DNA of 64,000 bases from Azolla caroliniana (GCA_043228905.1 JBHGNT010000022.1:11222001-11286000), one strand, 5' to 3'; shown: positions 1 to 12,763, counted from the first letter of the stretch. The notes: a model not told the origin generated them from the letters alone. Numbers and translations: made by a program.

Positions 1-3000
1 CGAGTATCTTAACCATATTCCCATTATAGTTAGTAATGAATACATCACTTTCTTCACAAACTATGTAGTCGATTGCGGCCATACGGTTTGTGTACGGCAT
101 GAACGGCCCCAGCTCTTCATAGCTTGTCAACGAGTCTTTGGTGTGAAAATTTGGAAAGAGTGCTCGCAAAGGTGCTAAATTGTCTTCACCACCATAAACC
201 TCTCCAGATGCAACATAGATATGAGAGTTGTTCTCAAACCCAAGGGCTCTTAACATTAAGCCAACCTCCTCCGGTGTTAAGGGGCACTTCCCACTGCGAG
301 GAACCTCTCCTTGCTTCATCGGCTGCAACACAAGTACACAACATCAAAAGAAAGACCCTTTTATGGATGAATAAGATGTAGTATGGAATTTATTGTTTAA
401 AACTTTGGCAATATTAACCAATAAGGAAAAAGAAGACAAAAACGAAATATTGAAACACACCGATAGAGTTATCCATCGCTTTCGAATTTCACCTAGTTCT
501 CTCCTTTCCTTCTCGCCACCGCCATAGTAGCAACCGGTAAAAGCTAGCATATCAGGTTCAAATCTGCACGACAGCTCCATGGAATCAGAAATGGTATCTC
601 AAAGGTAGAAATCACAGTACACATTTTACAGGTCAATGTTAGGCAATTCTTTCAATTACTGCAAGATGTCAGACTGAAAATATTAATCATGAAACAATGA
701 CCAAACTATCTACATAGTATATGTATCACAAGATGATCAAACTCTCTACACTGTGTATGAAAAGATTGCTGGACCTTAAATGTAGGGCAATGTATCGTCC
801 ACCCTTGGTTCTCAAACGCTTCACTATAGTTTTGCCCATATCTGCAATTGCTGTAGTGAAACGCAGTGATTGATAGTTGACCCGACAACGCAGCTTCTGT
901 AAACCTTCCTCAAGTTCGCTTGCGAGTCTATAATCAAATTTTGTTAAACGAATTGCCTGAAATAAAACCAAAACAGCATGATGTTAAATAACTTGGCAGG
1001 GCTTAAGTTGGCAGAAAAATGCTAATGCTCTCACATAATCCAATGGCCACATACCTTCTTCCTTCTTAGAAGAGGCAAGATAGATCTGATATAATGCTCA
1101 GGTTCGGACCTCCTTGGTGCACGAGTTGAATAAAGCATTTCTCTAGTGATTCTTAATCTCGACGGTACCTCTTTCAATATTTGTACATCTGGTGCCAAAG
1201 TAGCAATAAACCATTCGATATCGAATATGTCACTGAAGTTGCTGTAAAATAAAACGAAAACCACCTATAAGAACAAGTACGAACCTTAACTTTGAAGGAT
1301 TGAATGAGTTTCTTTTAATTATGTATTCCATCAACAATCACTCCATTCTCAAAAGGCCAGATGTTTTACCCCCAAGAATTCACAGCTAAAACGGAAACCT
1401 AATGAAAATGCAGAGAAGAAACATGATGGTACCAAAAGTGCAAAAATAATGCCATATTAAGAGACATGTTGCCAAAGCAAAGATATAAGAGATGGAAAAT
1501 AAATCAGACACAGGAAAGTCACCAATTATACATCCAAACATATGATTTAGACGATAATATCTTTAATAATAAATAAATAACAAACAATGGTTCAACCTGT
1601 TGTCCTTCCAAAAAGAATCATGGTCTAACACTGGTACTATAAGTGTTGCATTTAGAATTCGTGCAACCACTACAGCATCAGTAATCTGTCAAAAACCAAA
1701 ATTATTTGTAGTTAGCATTACAGTTCCAAGCCCAGAAATTTGAAACATTATTTAATACTATCTTCAAGTATTGAATCCAGATGCAGCACATGTTGAAAAA
1801 CTATGACGATGTATTGATGTTGCAAACAGACTCTTCACTATTCAACCATGCAATGAAAGTAATTGCAGTATTATTATATTTTCATGCGACAAAGCTGACT
1901 TTTTAATCCAGTGTAAATTGTTGCTAAAAAATAAAATCCCTAGACAAACAAAAAACATTCTGAATGACCCAAACATACGTACACAAGTTTCACTAGATAA
2001 TTATGATTTTACTCCTGTCATCAACTCCCAGAGCAAACTCAAAAATGGAACACAAACTAAAATTACATACAGCACTGAGGCAACATCTTAAGCAGATAAT
2101 GATGAGAATACATATATCCATAGGGAGCCAATAAGACCCATAGGAATCAATCAATCATTACAAAGCACTCTCTGCAGCCATTTAGGCTTGGCTTTAAAAA
2201 TGAATGCTGAAATGAAAAACTATGCTTGTTTCCAAATTTCACTTGTCTCTAACTTTCATGAGTTTTGTGTTGTAGTGAGCAGACTAGCAAAGAAGTTGCC
2301 TGGTGTCATCGGTGATCGTTCCATCCTTGTTAGGACTTCCAGAGAGCTTGTATAACCTTGTCGGAATTCCTGGAAATCATCCTTTATGTCCACATATGCC
2401 TTCCAAAGTGACATTTTCTTCTGTTTCTGGTACATTGAGAAAACATGGGTCACATATTCTTTTTTCCGCTCATCATTCAGCCAATCCCAGGTTTCTATTT
2501 CCAATGTGTGAGCACAGTGTGATAGCATATGTTACTCACTCTCTTGGGCCATGAGCGTCCAGATGTGAGCTTGGGTCTTGGACAGTTAATTTCAGTAATT
2601 TCCCCAATATTGATTAATAGAGCAGCTGCAATAGTACTCAAACTTAGATTGATGTTGGGCTGTGTGGGGGACTTCCAATGTAGCTTTGTAAAACATAACT
2701 CATGTTCTGCTATCCCTTTCTTTTCCTCTATATGCATATTCAAATATTCAACATGGCAACTTGCAAACCATTTCCTGGTGTCTTGGACCCAGCTGGAAAG
2801 AAGCTTGCTTGTGTAGTTTTAGTTGTACGCATTCAATTTCCATGAGGCCTTAGGGAGGCAATTTCAAGGCATTGTCCTTACTTTTGATATGTACTTGTAA
2901 CATTTTAAAGATCTTAGAACTCTATTGGTCTTCTTCCAACTTCTAGGAGCATTAATGAGTACAGAATTCTTTTGTATTTCTTCTACTTTATTCGATGAGC

Positions 3001-6000
3001 TGGCTGAAATACTGCCTCCCTAAATCTTAGTTCCATAAGGCAGAGTTTGCATCATGCATGCATCAAATTCTATTTCTGTAAACTCCCATCTTTAGGTTGT
3101 TCTCAAGTGGCACATGTTCTCAAATTCATAGTACTGGGATGTGCCAGCTTCTGTTCTTCTAGTTATGAAACTTATCCTAACTGTATTGTCTAGGTATGTC
3201 AATTCCAAGGTATTTGAAATTGTGAACCACTTCATTTTCCTCCTCTTCATATCATAGTAACTGGATGCTGACTTTCACATTTGATATGTTTAACACCATT
3301 AATTTGGTCTCAGTCACGTTGACAGCTAGGCCATTATGTTCACAGAAAGTATGGAGTATATCTAAAATCTTTTGCTCTCGATGCCAATAATATGCCAAAA
3401 TTGCAACATCATCTCCCTTTTATTCACAAACGATATTGTAGGGAAAGAAAGAAAGATAGACATATTGACACCTATTTAAGAGGCCAAAATGGCTAAAGAA
3501 TCTCATTATCGATGTAAGATTCTCAAGTCACATAGATTGGAATGTTTGTCTTAGAAAGCTCTACCATAGGTCAATCCAAAATGCAGAGATCTCCAATGCA
3601 AGGGAAGCATATGCGAAGGCGGGCAATATCCTTTATCTGTTGATGACAAAGACGGGAAATATCCTTTATCTGTCGATGTTAAATTTCTATTGTCTGATCT
3701 ATTATAACCCCTTTACAATGCCCTAGTCAGGAGCCTACTTGTGTGGCCCCTAATTGATTTATGGTATGAGTAGCAGTGATTGGGCTAAAGACAGTTGTGA
3801 CTGTTCTTTGTTGATGAGCTTGTGTGGTTCTATTGTTGTCCTTCAACAACGTCTCCCTGTATCTCTTGAGTTCTAACAAGAACAGTCCCAAGCAGCGTTG
3901 GTCCTCATATTCCATTACCTTGAGTAGTGAGCCAAATCCTTGGTTAAAGATGCAATGGTATTGCCCTCTTATTTATTTCATAAAAACAGTACAATGACCA
4001 ATATAGTGTTCTTCAAATTCTACTCCCTAATGACGCAAATGGCATAAATTCTTTATTCTAGAGGTATGAGTGTAAATGTCCAACCTCGATCTCTAACTGA
4101 TGTGAAGGGGTCTGCAGCTTGCATAGGATAGACGTGTCCATATAAAAGGGGCTGATGATGAATCCATCCTCCACTGTGTGTAAAAAGTGTGTTAACTAAG
4201 TGCCTTATAATGGGCCATCTTCCTACAAGAAATCATGTGGGGCTTATCCATGTTCTTCCATTATGCAAGTTGATAATATCAGTTTGGATCATTCTATTCT
4301 TTTCCAAATTGGTTATGTTTAGATGGGGACAACTTGGAACGGGGTAGTGCATTAATGCTTATGCCATGTGACTCGATCCATTCTTGCATTTTAGCATTTC
4401 AACAATGAATGTCACCATGTTCAGTAAGTTATTTTGAACATTAGTGCCAACCTTGAGCAGCTATGTTAAGAGAGCTCCCAATGCCATTGGATAATGGTCA
4501 CTGATCAGAATAATGCCTCCACAATTATTGGGGCTGCTCCTGTCTTTGCCCGGATTATAGCATGGGGCACTAATCTTTTGCTCATTATCATGTGGGTAAT
4601 CATTGAGACTAAAAGTCTCTCTAAATCTTTCTAGTTATTTGTCTTGGTAACACTTAGTCCCCAAGTTTCTATTCCATAAAGAAGAGTTAGTGAGAGAAGT
4701 GTATCAAATAGCCAAGGTTTAGTTTGTGGCATTTGGAACTGCATACCTTCACATTGTCTCTTGAAAGCACCTAGGGCTGCATATCCACGAGAAAATCGAG
4801 CACAAATATCCTGCCATAAGGAGAATTGAGGCCATGTGAATGTTACTCCTAGGTATGGGTAGGATCATTATCATATAGTAATATTTGTATGGCTACACCT
4901 GCTATGCATACTCTCTATGTAATACAAATCCTTTACCGTAGGTGGGTAATAGTGGGCATCCTTGTTTTACTCCCTCAAATTGTGTTCGCCACATTGGGAG
5001 ATCACACTTTTCCTTTCATGAATTCATAGTGCATAGATTTTGTATTCCATATCTACGGGAACACCCTCGGTTTCTAGCTGCTGCATGAGCTGAGCTCATG
5101 GTATCGTTTCAAAGGGTTTTCAAAAATCCACAAAGAAGCAATAAACTCTCTTTTGTGGGTTCTGCTCTCCTCAATAAGGGCTCATAGGATCAATATGTGA
5201 TCCAAAGTTGTGAATCCCTTACAAAAGCCCGTCTGTCCAGCTAAACGGCAGCCGTACACTGCCTATACACTCAACTCTGACTCTTGGACTGAACAAAATA
5301 ATTTAGCCTAGTAATGGCCAACCATGATTGTCCTATAATTGCTCGGCATCATGGAGTTTCCACACTTGAATATTGGCACAATGGTATGTTCTGTTCATCT
5401 AGTAGGGATCTTCACTAATAGCTCTATTAAAGATGTGTGTTAGCAATGGGAGCAAGGTGTCACAAGCATAGATAAAGTGATCATCTACCAATCCATCGTT
5501 ATCTTGGGTCTTCCCAAATTGTAACCAATCAATGGTGTTTCTTACATTTTGTGGAGTAAAAAATGTGAATTCAGATGAGCAACAGTTATAAAGAGGAGGC
5601 CAGATCTCTTCCCCCTTGATTATTACATCGAACTTGTAAATTAGAATCCGATGATCCTAACACATTGCCACCAATATTGATAGATAAAAGATAGAATGAC
5701 ATACCCCAATCCGTTGTTGATTTAGTCCTCCACTTGTTTCCACATAAATATAGCCATTTGACTCAATCGCTGATACTCGATCTGTGCATTCGGTTCAAAT
5801 GGTTAGACACAAATATCAACTTTCATCAGAGAAAAAGAAATATATGTGTCTATGAAAGGACCTTCATGAACAGTATGTGTTCATGTACAATGTATGGCCT
5901 TCTATGTGTATATGAATATGAAAATGTGTATCAAAATCTCACTTGGATGCGTAAATGTTGTAAATGTATATGACATAAGTCCATGACAGTTTCTGAATGT

Positions 6001-6888
6001 GTTCATATACATTGTCAATGTACATTGTATGTTATATGTGTAAATGTATATGACATTAGTCCATGACTGTATCTCAATGTGTTCATATACATTGCCAATG
6101 TACATTGTAATATGTGTATGTATATGTATATCAGAAGTTCACTTTGGAATATCCATTCTTATACAGATATGTAAGCTCACTTGGAAAAGACTTGTTAGGT
6201 CTGCTACAACCATGATACAATTTTGCCAAAGGTGATGACCAGATGGTCTCAGGTAAGATCTCGGCTGCCATTTCCTATAACATCATAAAATTAAATGCTT
6301 TGAGAGACTGAGAACCACCATAGCCCACTACAGCAAACAACTCAACTAAACTAAATGATAGAAAACATTAACAGATTAGCTAATTAGCTAATTTCCACCA
6401 CAAACCACCAAGGAGCTTACGGAGAAATCAGGCACGGTTATGTTCGAGGTGTTAGCTGACCCAATCTCCTCCTAGCAAGAGCAAAAGCAGGAAACACAGA
6501 GATCTCTTTAGCGTCCAAAAAGAAGAAGCCAAGAAACGGATCTCAATTTTCCTCTTGTGTATGAAGGAGGAGAACTCACCAATGGGAAATGCTGATGATG
6601 ATCATGGAAGGCATACCAATGTTGGTAGGGATGGCGATCGTGAAGGCGATGAGTGAGCAGGAGATCAAGGTCATCCAGCATAGGAACAATGGTGAGGGAG
6701 AGGAGGAGGGTGAAGATGATGAGCAGCATCAGACCACATGAGAGGCGAGCCTTGGATGTGAACCTTAGCTGAGGAGCTTTTGAGGAGGAAGAAGAAGAAG
6801 AAGAATAGTGATGGTGTTGATGATGATGATGATGATGATGATGATAGGTACCCATGGCTTTCTTCAGTTGTGTCCGATTGATCTGCAC
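1..6888 (-). CDS. GDP-fucose protein O-fucosyltransferase family gene (3' end beyond window), 8 exons
   Basis: Plant O-FucT (former DUF246) proteins are Golgi type II membrane glycosyltransferases that use GDP-fucose. I place exons at 6580-6888, 6181-6274, 5705-5781, 1597-1685, 1055-1241, 775-956, 461-563 and 1-322 (partial), all with GT-AG borders and compatible phases, about 454 codons. Exon 1 encodes a cytosolic tail, a membrane anchor (about residues 51-69, LSCGLMLLIIFTLLLSLTIV) and the stem. Family motifs follow in order: IWSSPLAKLYHGCSRP, TSGGLNQQRIG, ITDAVVVARILNATLIVP, SDIFDIEWFIATL, TKFDYRLASELEEGLQKLRC, ALHLRFEPDMLAFTGC, CPLTPEEVGLMLRALGF, YVASGEVYGGED and MAAIDYIVCEESDVFITN. Roughly the last 70-100 residues should lie upstream of base 1. 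The cytosolic tail has an unusual histidine run. Intron 3 (1686-5704) holds a LINE relic. Start chosen as the first ATG; Met12 is an alternative. The substrate cannot be told from sequence. Confidence 0.9.
2250..5640 (-). mobile_element. Decayed LINE (non-LTR retrotransposon) inside intron 3 of the O-fucosyltransferase gene
   Basis: Conceptual minus-strand translation, crossing many stops and frameshifts, follows non-LTR RT order. It shows DGLVDDHFIYACDTLLPLL (about 5495-5440), RVYCFFVDF near 5150, GVKQGCPLLP near 4955, GDDVAILAYYWHREQKILDI near 3400 (the YADD box with its first residues lost), and NFKYLGIDIP near 3210. An open stretch at 2256-2528 and another at 2495-2743 may be the C-terminal end of the same element, but this is weak. 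It lies in the same orientation as the host gene, and intron 3 is about 4 kb mainly because of it. The family differs from the zf-RVT-containing LINEs elsewhere in the window. I could not set its ends or target duplication. Confidence 0.7.
5960..6119. repeat. 80-bp tandem duplication in intron 2 of the O-fucosyltransferase gene
   Basis: Two diverged copies of an 80-bp unit (5960-6039 and 6040-6119) start with gtaaatgtatatgaca and contain gttcatatacattg and caatgtacattgta. A more degraded trace lies just to the left (5875-5930). No function is visible. Confidence 0.8.
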
Positions 6889-7090
6889 ATCTCAGCAGGA
6901 GGCTTGAGAGATTAGTAGCCATGCTCCATCTACGTACTAATAATCTCTGCTCTCTGTTCCTCCTCTTCTCAGCTCTCTCTAGGACTGAAATTTGGGGAAG
7001 ATCTCTTCTCTTCTCTTCTCTTTCTCTTCTCTTCTCTTCTGCTACACGTGGGCACGTTGCAAAATACGTCTCAGATCTCTCTCCTCTGTG

Positions 7091-7093
<3 letters not shown>

Positions 7094-7138
<45 letters not shown>

Positions 7139-7228
7139 GGTTGGTTCTCTCTGTTCCAGAGTCAACAGACTCTGCTCCTCAAAGCTTCTCATATTTTCGA
7201 ATTCTTTACATTGGAGAGAGAGAGAGAG

Positions 7229-7272
<44 letters not shown>

Positions 7273-7630
7273 GTAAAGTAATGTATGTATGTATGTATGT
7301 ATGTATGTATGTATGTATGTATGTATGTATGTATGTATGTATGTATGTGTGTGTGTGTGTGTGTGTATGTATTTTATGTGTATGAGATGTGTGTGATGTA
7401 TGTATGTATGTAAAGCAATGTGTGTATGTGATGTGTGTGATGTGTGTGATGTATGTATGTATGTAAAGCAATGTGTGTATGTGATGTGTGTGATGTGTGT
7501 GATGTATGTATGTGTGTGTGTGTGATGTATGTATGTATGTATGTATGTATTTTGTGTGTATGAGATATGTGTGATGTATGTATGTATGTATGTATGTATG
7601 TATGTATGTATGTATGTATGTATGTATGTA

Positions 7631-7665
<35 letters not shown>

Positions 7666-7735
7666 AAGCATGTATGGATGTAATGTATGTATGGATGATG
7701 CATGCATGCATGTTTGTATGTAAACAAGTATGTTT
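7094..7735. repeat. Compound microsatellite block: (CT)n, (GA)n, (TG)n, (ATGT)n
   Basis: (CT)n runs about 7094-7132, (GA)n 7213-7230, (TG)n 7231-7269, then long (ATGT)n and (TG)n tracts to about 7735. In the ATGT part a larger unit (gatgtatgtatgtatgtaaagcaatgtg) recurs at about 7395 and 7448. It starts about 200 bp upstream of the O-fucosyltransferase start codon, so it lies in that gene's presumed 5' UTR or promoter. Confidence 0.95.
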
Positions 7736-7761
7736 GCATGAATGTATACACACACATGTTT

Positions 7762-8422
7762 TTCTTTTAAGAAGATATCTTGTCATTAGTGTAACCATTT
7801 TTACAAGATTGAAATTCTATCAGATTGGGGGAGGGAAACAACCATTTCAGAGGTCGGAAATGCCAATAAGGAGTACCACAGTTGGTTGTCATGAATGGAG
7901 TAGCTTTCCATATAGTGATAAACTCATGCCGTTGAGCAATTTTACCATCAGAATCTCCAACAATACCATCCCATTGTCCCTTCAAAGTATGAACTATGTC
8001 TAACCAAATATTTGAAACCAATTCAGCCAATGGTGTTTTAAGCTAGTGGAAAATAAGAGAGCACTTAACCTTCCAAATGTGATATATAGTGTTACTACTC
8101 GATATCTCCCATACTGGTTGGACTTCCTTTCGTGTTCCTATAAACTGTAATGACAACAATGGTACTGTATGAACACTTCCAGATTTAGTGTAAAATCCGT
8201 GGTCCATAGATTCAGTGTCATAATGAAATGCATCACGAACAAGAGATGTCCAAACCACCATGCCCCAAGTGAAAACCAATGGGGGGAAATAGTTAGCAAA
8301 AATTCTAAGGAAACATTGTCATATCAATTGAGACTCGGTACATTCCCATAAGCAATGTTTTAGAGTTTCCATTTGTAAATGGCATCGTGCACAAGTAGAA
8401 TCTACTCCCATCCCATGCACAA
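7762..8422 (-). mobile_element. 5'-truncated LINE 3' end, copy 1
   Basis: Minus-strand translation gives IYHIWKVKC, IWLDIVHTLKGQWDGIVGDS and WHFRPLKWLFPSPN, matching the C-terminal end of the LINE at 29712-31865. The sequence is a close direct repeat of 8690-9310. The element ends in an A-rich tail at the left. A short possible target duplication (acatgttt) occurs at 7754-7761 and 8423-8430. Confidence 0.75.
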
Positions 8423-8509
8423 ACATGTTTGTATACATTCATGTGTGTGTTCAGTGTTCACAATGGCCAAAAAACATGACACACTTGCCTCGGCATAATA
8501 ACAACCCCT

Positions 8510-10360
8510 TACAAGTAAACAAGTAAAACCATATTGTGCTACATCTGGAAGGCTCATTGCACTTCCATTTTCCATCAAGTTAAAGTCTCACTAGTTGAAG
8601 TGGTGGGTTACATTTGGCTAAACATGATCTATACTTTAAAAGGACAACGTGATTGTCTGATTGGGGATTCATATGATAAAGTTTTTTTTTTTTGAAAAGA
8701 TATCCTGTCATTAGTATAAACAATTTACAAGATTTTAACCTCTATGTGATTGGCGGGGGAAACAACCATTTCGGCAGTTGAAAATGCCAATAAGGAGTGC
8801 CATAATTGCATGTCATGAATGGAATAGTTGTCCAAATAATAAGAAACTTGCTCCGTTAAGCAATTTTAGCCTCAGAGTCTCCAACTATACCATCCCATTG
8901 ACCCTTCAAAGTATGAACTATGTTTAACCAAATGTTCGAAACCACTTCAGTTGGTGGTGTTTTAAGTTGATGGAAAACGAGAGAACACCAAGCCTTCCAA
9001 ATGTGATATACAATGGTACTACTCAGTATCTCCCTTACTGGTTGGACTTCCTTCCTTACTCTTGAAAACTATAATGACAACAGTGGTAATATATGAACAT
9101 TTCCATATTTAGTGTAAAATCCAAGGTCCATAGATTCATTGTCATAATGGAACGCATCACGGACAAGTGATGTCCAAACTAGCATGCCCCAAGTGAAAAC
9201 CAATGGGGGAAAATAATTAGCAAAAATTCTAAGGAGTCGTTGCCATATCTGTTGAGATTCAATGCACTCCCATAAATAACGTTTTTGAGTTTCCATCTGT
9301 AATTGACATCGAATACAACCAGAAGATACTACCATTCTATGCAACCATGTGCCTACTAGCAAGGCTTGGTGTACAACTAACCATTGTACATGCAATATTT
9401 TGTGTGGTTGTTTTCTTGCCCATAAGATAACCCTGAATTTGGAAGTGGGGAGTAATACCTTGTTGATTCCAATATTGAGATGCAACTGGCAACACATCAC
9501 ATGTATCTAAAAGTACATGACTTCCCAACTGTACAGAATATTGGAAGAAATTGAACTTGTTGCCTATGTAAGGATCTATCCACTAATAATCAATTGGGTC
9601 CCAATCTAATCTGAATATCAGTTTTTTAGCTAACACCCACAACTTCCAATGTGGCCTTATTTCCTCTATCATTGGATCAATATACCATTTACGGTCAGCA
9701 TATCCAATGACCCTTATCTTGTGCTCAATAGCATATGGGTAATCTATCACCATTTCCGGGGACTGAGATAATTGGTTTGTTTCATCCACCTCAAACAACC
9801 GGTATGTCTTATCATCTGAATACCCCTTCACAGTCAAGAGTACTTCCAATCTTGAAAAAACCCCAACCCACCTATGGTTAGCATTATTGGGTGGTATGGG
9901 AAGTCTACTCATAGCTTCCTGAATTTGTTGATACATTATTTGGCCGCCATGCATAGTACGTAGGATTTCTTTTTGCTCTTTCAATGAACGCAATAAAAAT
10001 TCTTTCCAAGCCTGAACTGCTTTTGCTGGACCTTCTATCATTTCCCCCCCACAATAGCCATTGTCTAGAACCCAACACTGAACCATATGATGTTGTAAAC
10101 AACGGGTTCCAAACTATCTTTTGTCTAAGATAGTCAACATAATGTCATATGATAAAGTTACCCAAACATCTCTAGTTTATTACTCTTTTGGAAAAATGCT
10201 CCACCACACTTATGTCCTTCAAATATGGTAGCCCGTTTTGGCATTCTCAGCCACCAAGATGGTTGTTCCCTCCACCAATCACTCGAGAATCACATCTCTA
10301 AGTAAACTTCTTTATACTAATGAATGTATATCTTTAAATAAATAAATAAATAAATAAAAA
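8510..10360 (+). mobile_element. 5'-truncated LINE 3' end, copy 3, split by copy 2
   Basis: Plus-strand fragments flank an inserted antisense LINE. The left piece reads YIWKAHC and IWLNMIYTLKGQRDCLIGDS. The right piece, from 10160, continues in the same protein. It ends in a 3' tail of repeated aaat units at 10334-10360. The left (5') limit is uncertain. Confidence 0.65.
8684..10144 (-). mobile_element. 5'-truncated LINE copy 2 with poly(A) and 15-bp target site duplication
   Basis: The 15-bp direct repeat tcatatgataaagtt flanks the insert at 8669-8683 and 10145-10159. The 3' poly(A) appears as a T run at 8682-8693. Minus-strand coding includes 9583-10086 (HRWVGVFSRLEVLLTV, homologous to HKWVGLFSNFQILLGV at about 30660) and the zf-RVT region at 9069-9500. 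Reading frames are broken. It is inserted in the opposite orientation to copy 3. Confidence 0.85.
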
Positions 10361-10539
10361 CAACACCTTACGAGAGAACCTCCTATGAATCCCCCCTAAC
10401 TATTCAAGGGCAACTCGCATCAACAATGCATGTTGGCATCACATCTCTGCCTTCAATGGTAACGAGAGAACCTGCCATTGTATGTTGGCATCACGTCTCT
10501 GCCTTCAATGTTAGAGGCAAATCTCCCCCTCCCCCTCTC

Positions 10540-10632
10540 TTGTAATTAGACTACCCTAATGGTAAGTTGTTACACTAGAAAACATGTTCGAAACCCAATT
10601 TTCTCACCTCTCTATTACTCCATAGACATATC
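10540..10632 (+). repeat. tRNA-derived SINE-like unit, copy a
   Basis: It shares accctaatggtaagttgtta and acccaattttctcacctctc with copies at 10757-10860 and 63915-64000. A degraded B box (ttcgaaaccc) sits in the middle, as expected of a Pol III SINE head. No clear target duplication. Confidence 0.55.
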
Positions 10633-10663
10633 TTATTTCATTAAATGCCACTGTGGAATGTAT

Positions 10664-10712
10664 GGGTTGAACCCATGACCACTTGGTCTCCATTGGACAA
10701 CCTTACCAACTG

Positions 10713-10716
<4 letters not shown>
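10664..10716 (-). repeat. tRNA-like Pol III box pair (SINE relic), antisense
   Basis: The minus strand has an A-box-like AGCTCAGTTGG and a B-box-like GGGTTCAACCC about 40 nt apart, the spacing of a tRNA. The outer acceptor stem is not evident, so it is a SINE head or tRNA relic, not a tRNA gene. It abuts a (CT)n tract. Confidence 0.5.

Positions 10717-10754
<38 letters not shown>
10713..10754. repeat. (CT)n microsatellite
   Basis: Pure CT dinucleotide run, immediately next to the tRNA-like unit. Confidence 0.95.
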
Positions 10755-10756
<2 letters not shown>

Positions 10757-10759
<3 letters not shown>

Positions 10760-10860
10760 TAAGCTTACTCTATTGGTAAGTTGTTATACTACAAGCAATA
10801 CGTCTTGGGTTCAAAACCCAATTTTCTCACCTCTCTATTATATACTTCATACATATCTCT
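10757..10860 (+). repeat. tRNA-derived SINE-like unit, copy b
   Basis: It contains ttggtaagttgtta, then gggttcaaaaccc (B box) and aattttctcacctctctatt. It matches copies a and c and is followed by a second long (CT)n tract. Confidence 0.6.
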
Positions 10861-10883
10861 TAAGTCACAAGATGCCACTTTTG

Positions 10884-10886
<3 letters not shown>

Positions 10887-10959
<73 letters not shown>
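10887..10959. repeat. (CT)n microsatellite
   Basis: Pure CT run of about 70 bases. Spurious serine-leucine ORFs cross it. Confidence 0.95.
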
Positions 10960-10963
<4 letters not shown>

Positions 10964-12763
10964 ACATGAATCACTATTGAGTTTGTTGCATAAAGAGGGG
11001 GTTTTATGGCATGAAGAAGAGAGAAACACAAATGTTTTTAAGATCTATGAGAGATTAATTGCGATATATGAGACCAAGCGTAGTCCCTGGTTCACTTAAC
11101 TTCTTGACTTTGATGATACGATGCAAACCACTAAGCTGATGGCAAAAGAGCTAACAGGGTTAACGAATAAACCTTTCATTAATTATGGGGAAACACTCTT
11201 TAAATTTGAGGATTTGAGAAAAATATGTGGGATTTCCCAAACTTTGTATCGACTTTTCAAGATTCACGATTTCTAAATAGGTTGAAGTATCATGTGGGTT
11301 GAGTTTGAAAGTGTTATACTTTTTACAAAAAAACTTGAAGACTCTTGGTAAATGTTGTTGGAGTCAATGGGGTGATTTCCTCGATCAACTTGCATGCAAC
11401 TCCCGTCATCTTCTCTTGATTGAATCTATATATTCACTTCAAATGTTGGGAGATCTTGAGGATGTTGATACCCCTAATCAGAATTATTTGTAAATGAGCT
11501 TCAATATACTATTTATATTCCTATCCTTCTTCCTATAATTTATACTCTTAGTTAATTCAATTGATTGATTTTTCGCGAGTGTGAGAATCGAGTAACACAT
11601 GCATCCAAATAGGTGACCATGACAAAAAGACCTAACAATTTTACTGAAAGAAGGTTGAAACACTTGAGATCTCAACCTCGTGTGCGATTATGTACATATT
11701 TGTGAATCCAAATCTCACACATACATGAGAATAACATCCTTACTATATAGTAACAATTGTGAATTTCTTCCAATGTGTATACGACATATGCCAAGGAACC
11801 TAATCATTCATACCTATCTAGTTCTTGAAATACGACAAGATCAATCTCTAACTTTGTCATTTGTATGTACACAAGTTTGAAGCTCATGTATAGCCTCTTG
11901 TTTTTGAATGAATAGAATGAGTGTCACACATTTCGTAGCAAATTGTTTACCAAATAGTAGATCATTTCATTTTCTACTAATAAGCATTGTGATTGTGATG
12001 TGAGAAAAGGTAGCATGACAATAACTCAAAGACCAACCATATTTTTTTATGAACATTACCTTCTCAAGTGTGACGTTGTTTTCCCTCTATGTAATGTGAC
12101 CCAAAAATGTCATACTTTTTTATAGGAAATCATTCACGAGCATCGTCTCAAACTAAACAATCGCACAACACATTTGAAGTTTAAAGTTTCTTTAAGATAA
12201 CCTTGTGAATCTATGAGGGGACATCAAAAGTCTCTTAATGTGCTTTACCACGCAATGTAATATCAATTCATACAAGTGTTCGAATATACCATTTATACAT
12301 TCTATCACAAATGCATAATCATCCTGATTACTCAATGCACACATGTCTAAATTTTAGGCATGTAGTTCAATGTGTTACACTTCGGATGGGATTCTCTCTA
12401 TATGTATGAGAATTTCTTTATGCACATAAATTACTCAATACAACATGTAAGTATAATGTTAAGTCTCAATGTTGGTAATGATAAAATTTACCAACTATTG
12501 AATTGCACCAAAACACATGTCCGCTAGATCTAATGGTTCATACTAGACACCTTATATAAACTACATTTTCTTTTCTTGATCACTTCAACTTACATATTCT
12601 AAGGTTTGTGAACTTAAAAAGTTGGGCCCGATAATCATAAATATAAATAATTTGGTATCGTACTTTTACAATATAAACATTTGCTATGGCATTTTCTTAT
12701 ATCATCAAAACGCAAGTTCCAATCTAGAAAACTACCCTCATTAATGAAGTAAACATGCAAGTT
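10960..12763. other. Intergenic, no gene recognised
   Basis: A-T rich. Short open stretches at 10960-11100 and 11299-11493 match no family I recognise and have no splice-linked continuation. They may be decayed transposon sequence. Confidence 0.4.

Noticed and set aside
6671-7798. Minus-strand 375-codon open frame rich in His-Thr-Tyr-Ile
   Set aside because: It is a translation of the ATGT/TG microsatellite; the real coding there is only exon 1 of the O-fucosyltransferase in another frame.
10683-11099. 138-codon Ser-Leu-rich frame
   Set aside because: Runs through two (CT)n tracts; the non-repeat end matches nothing known to me.
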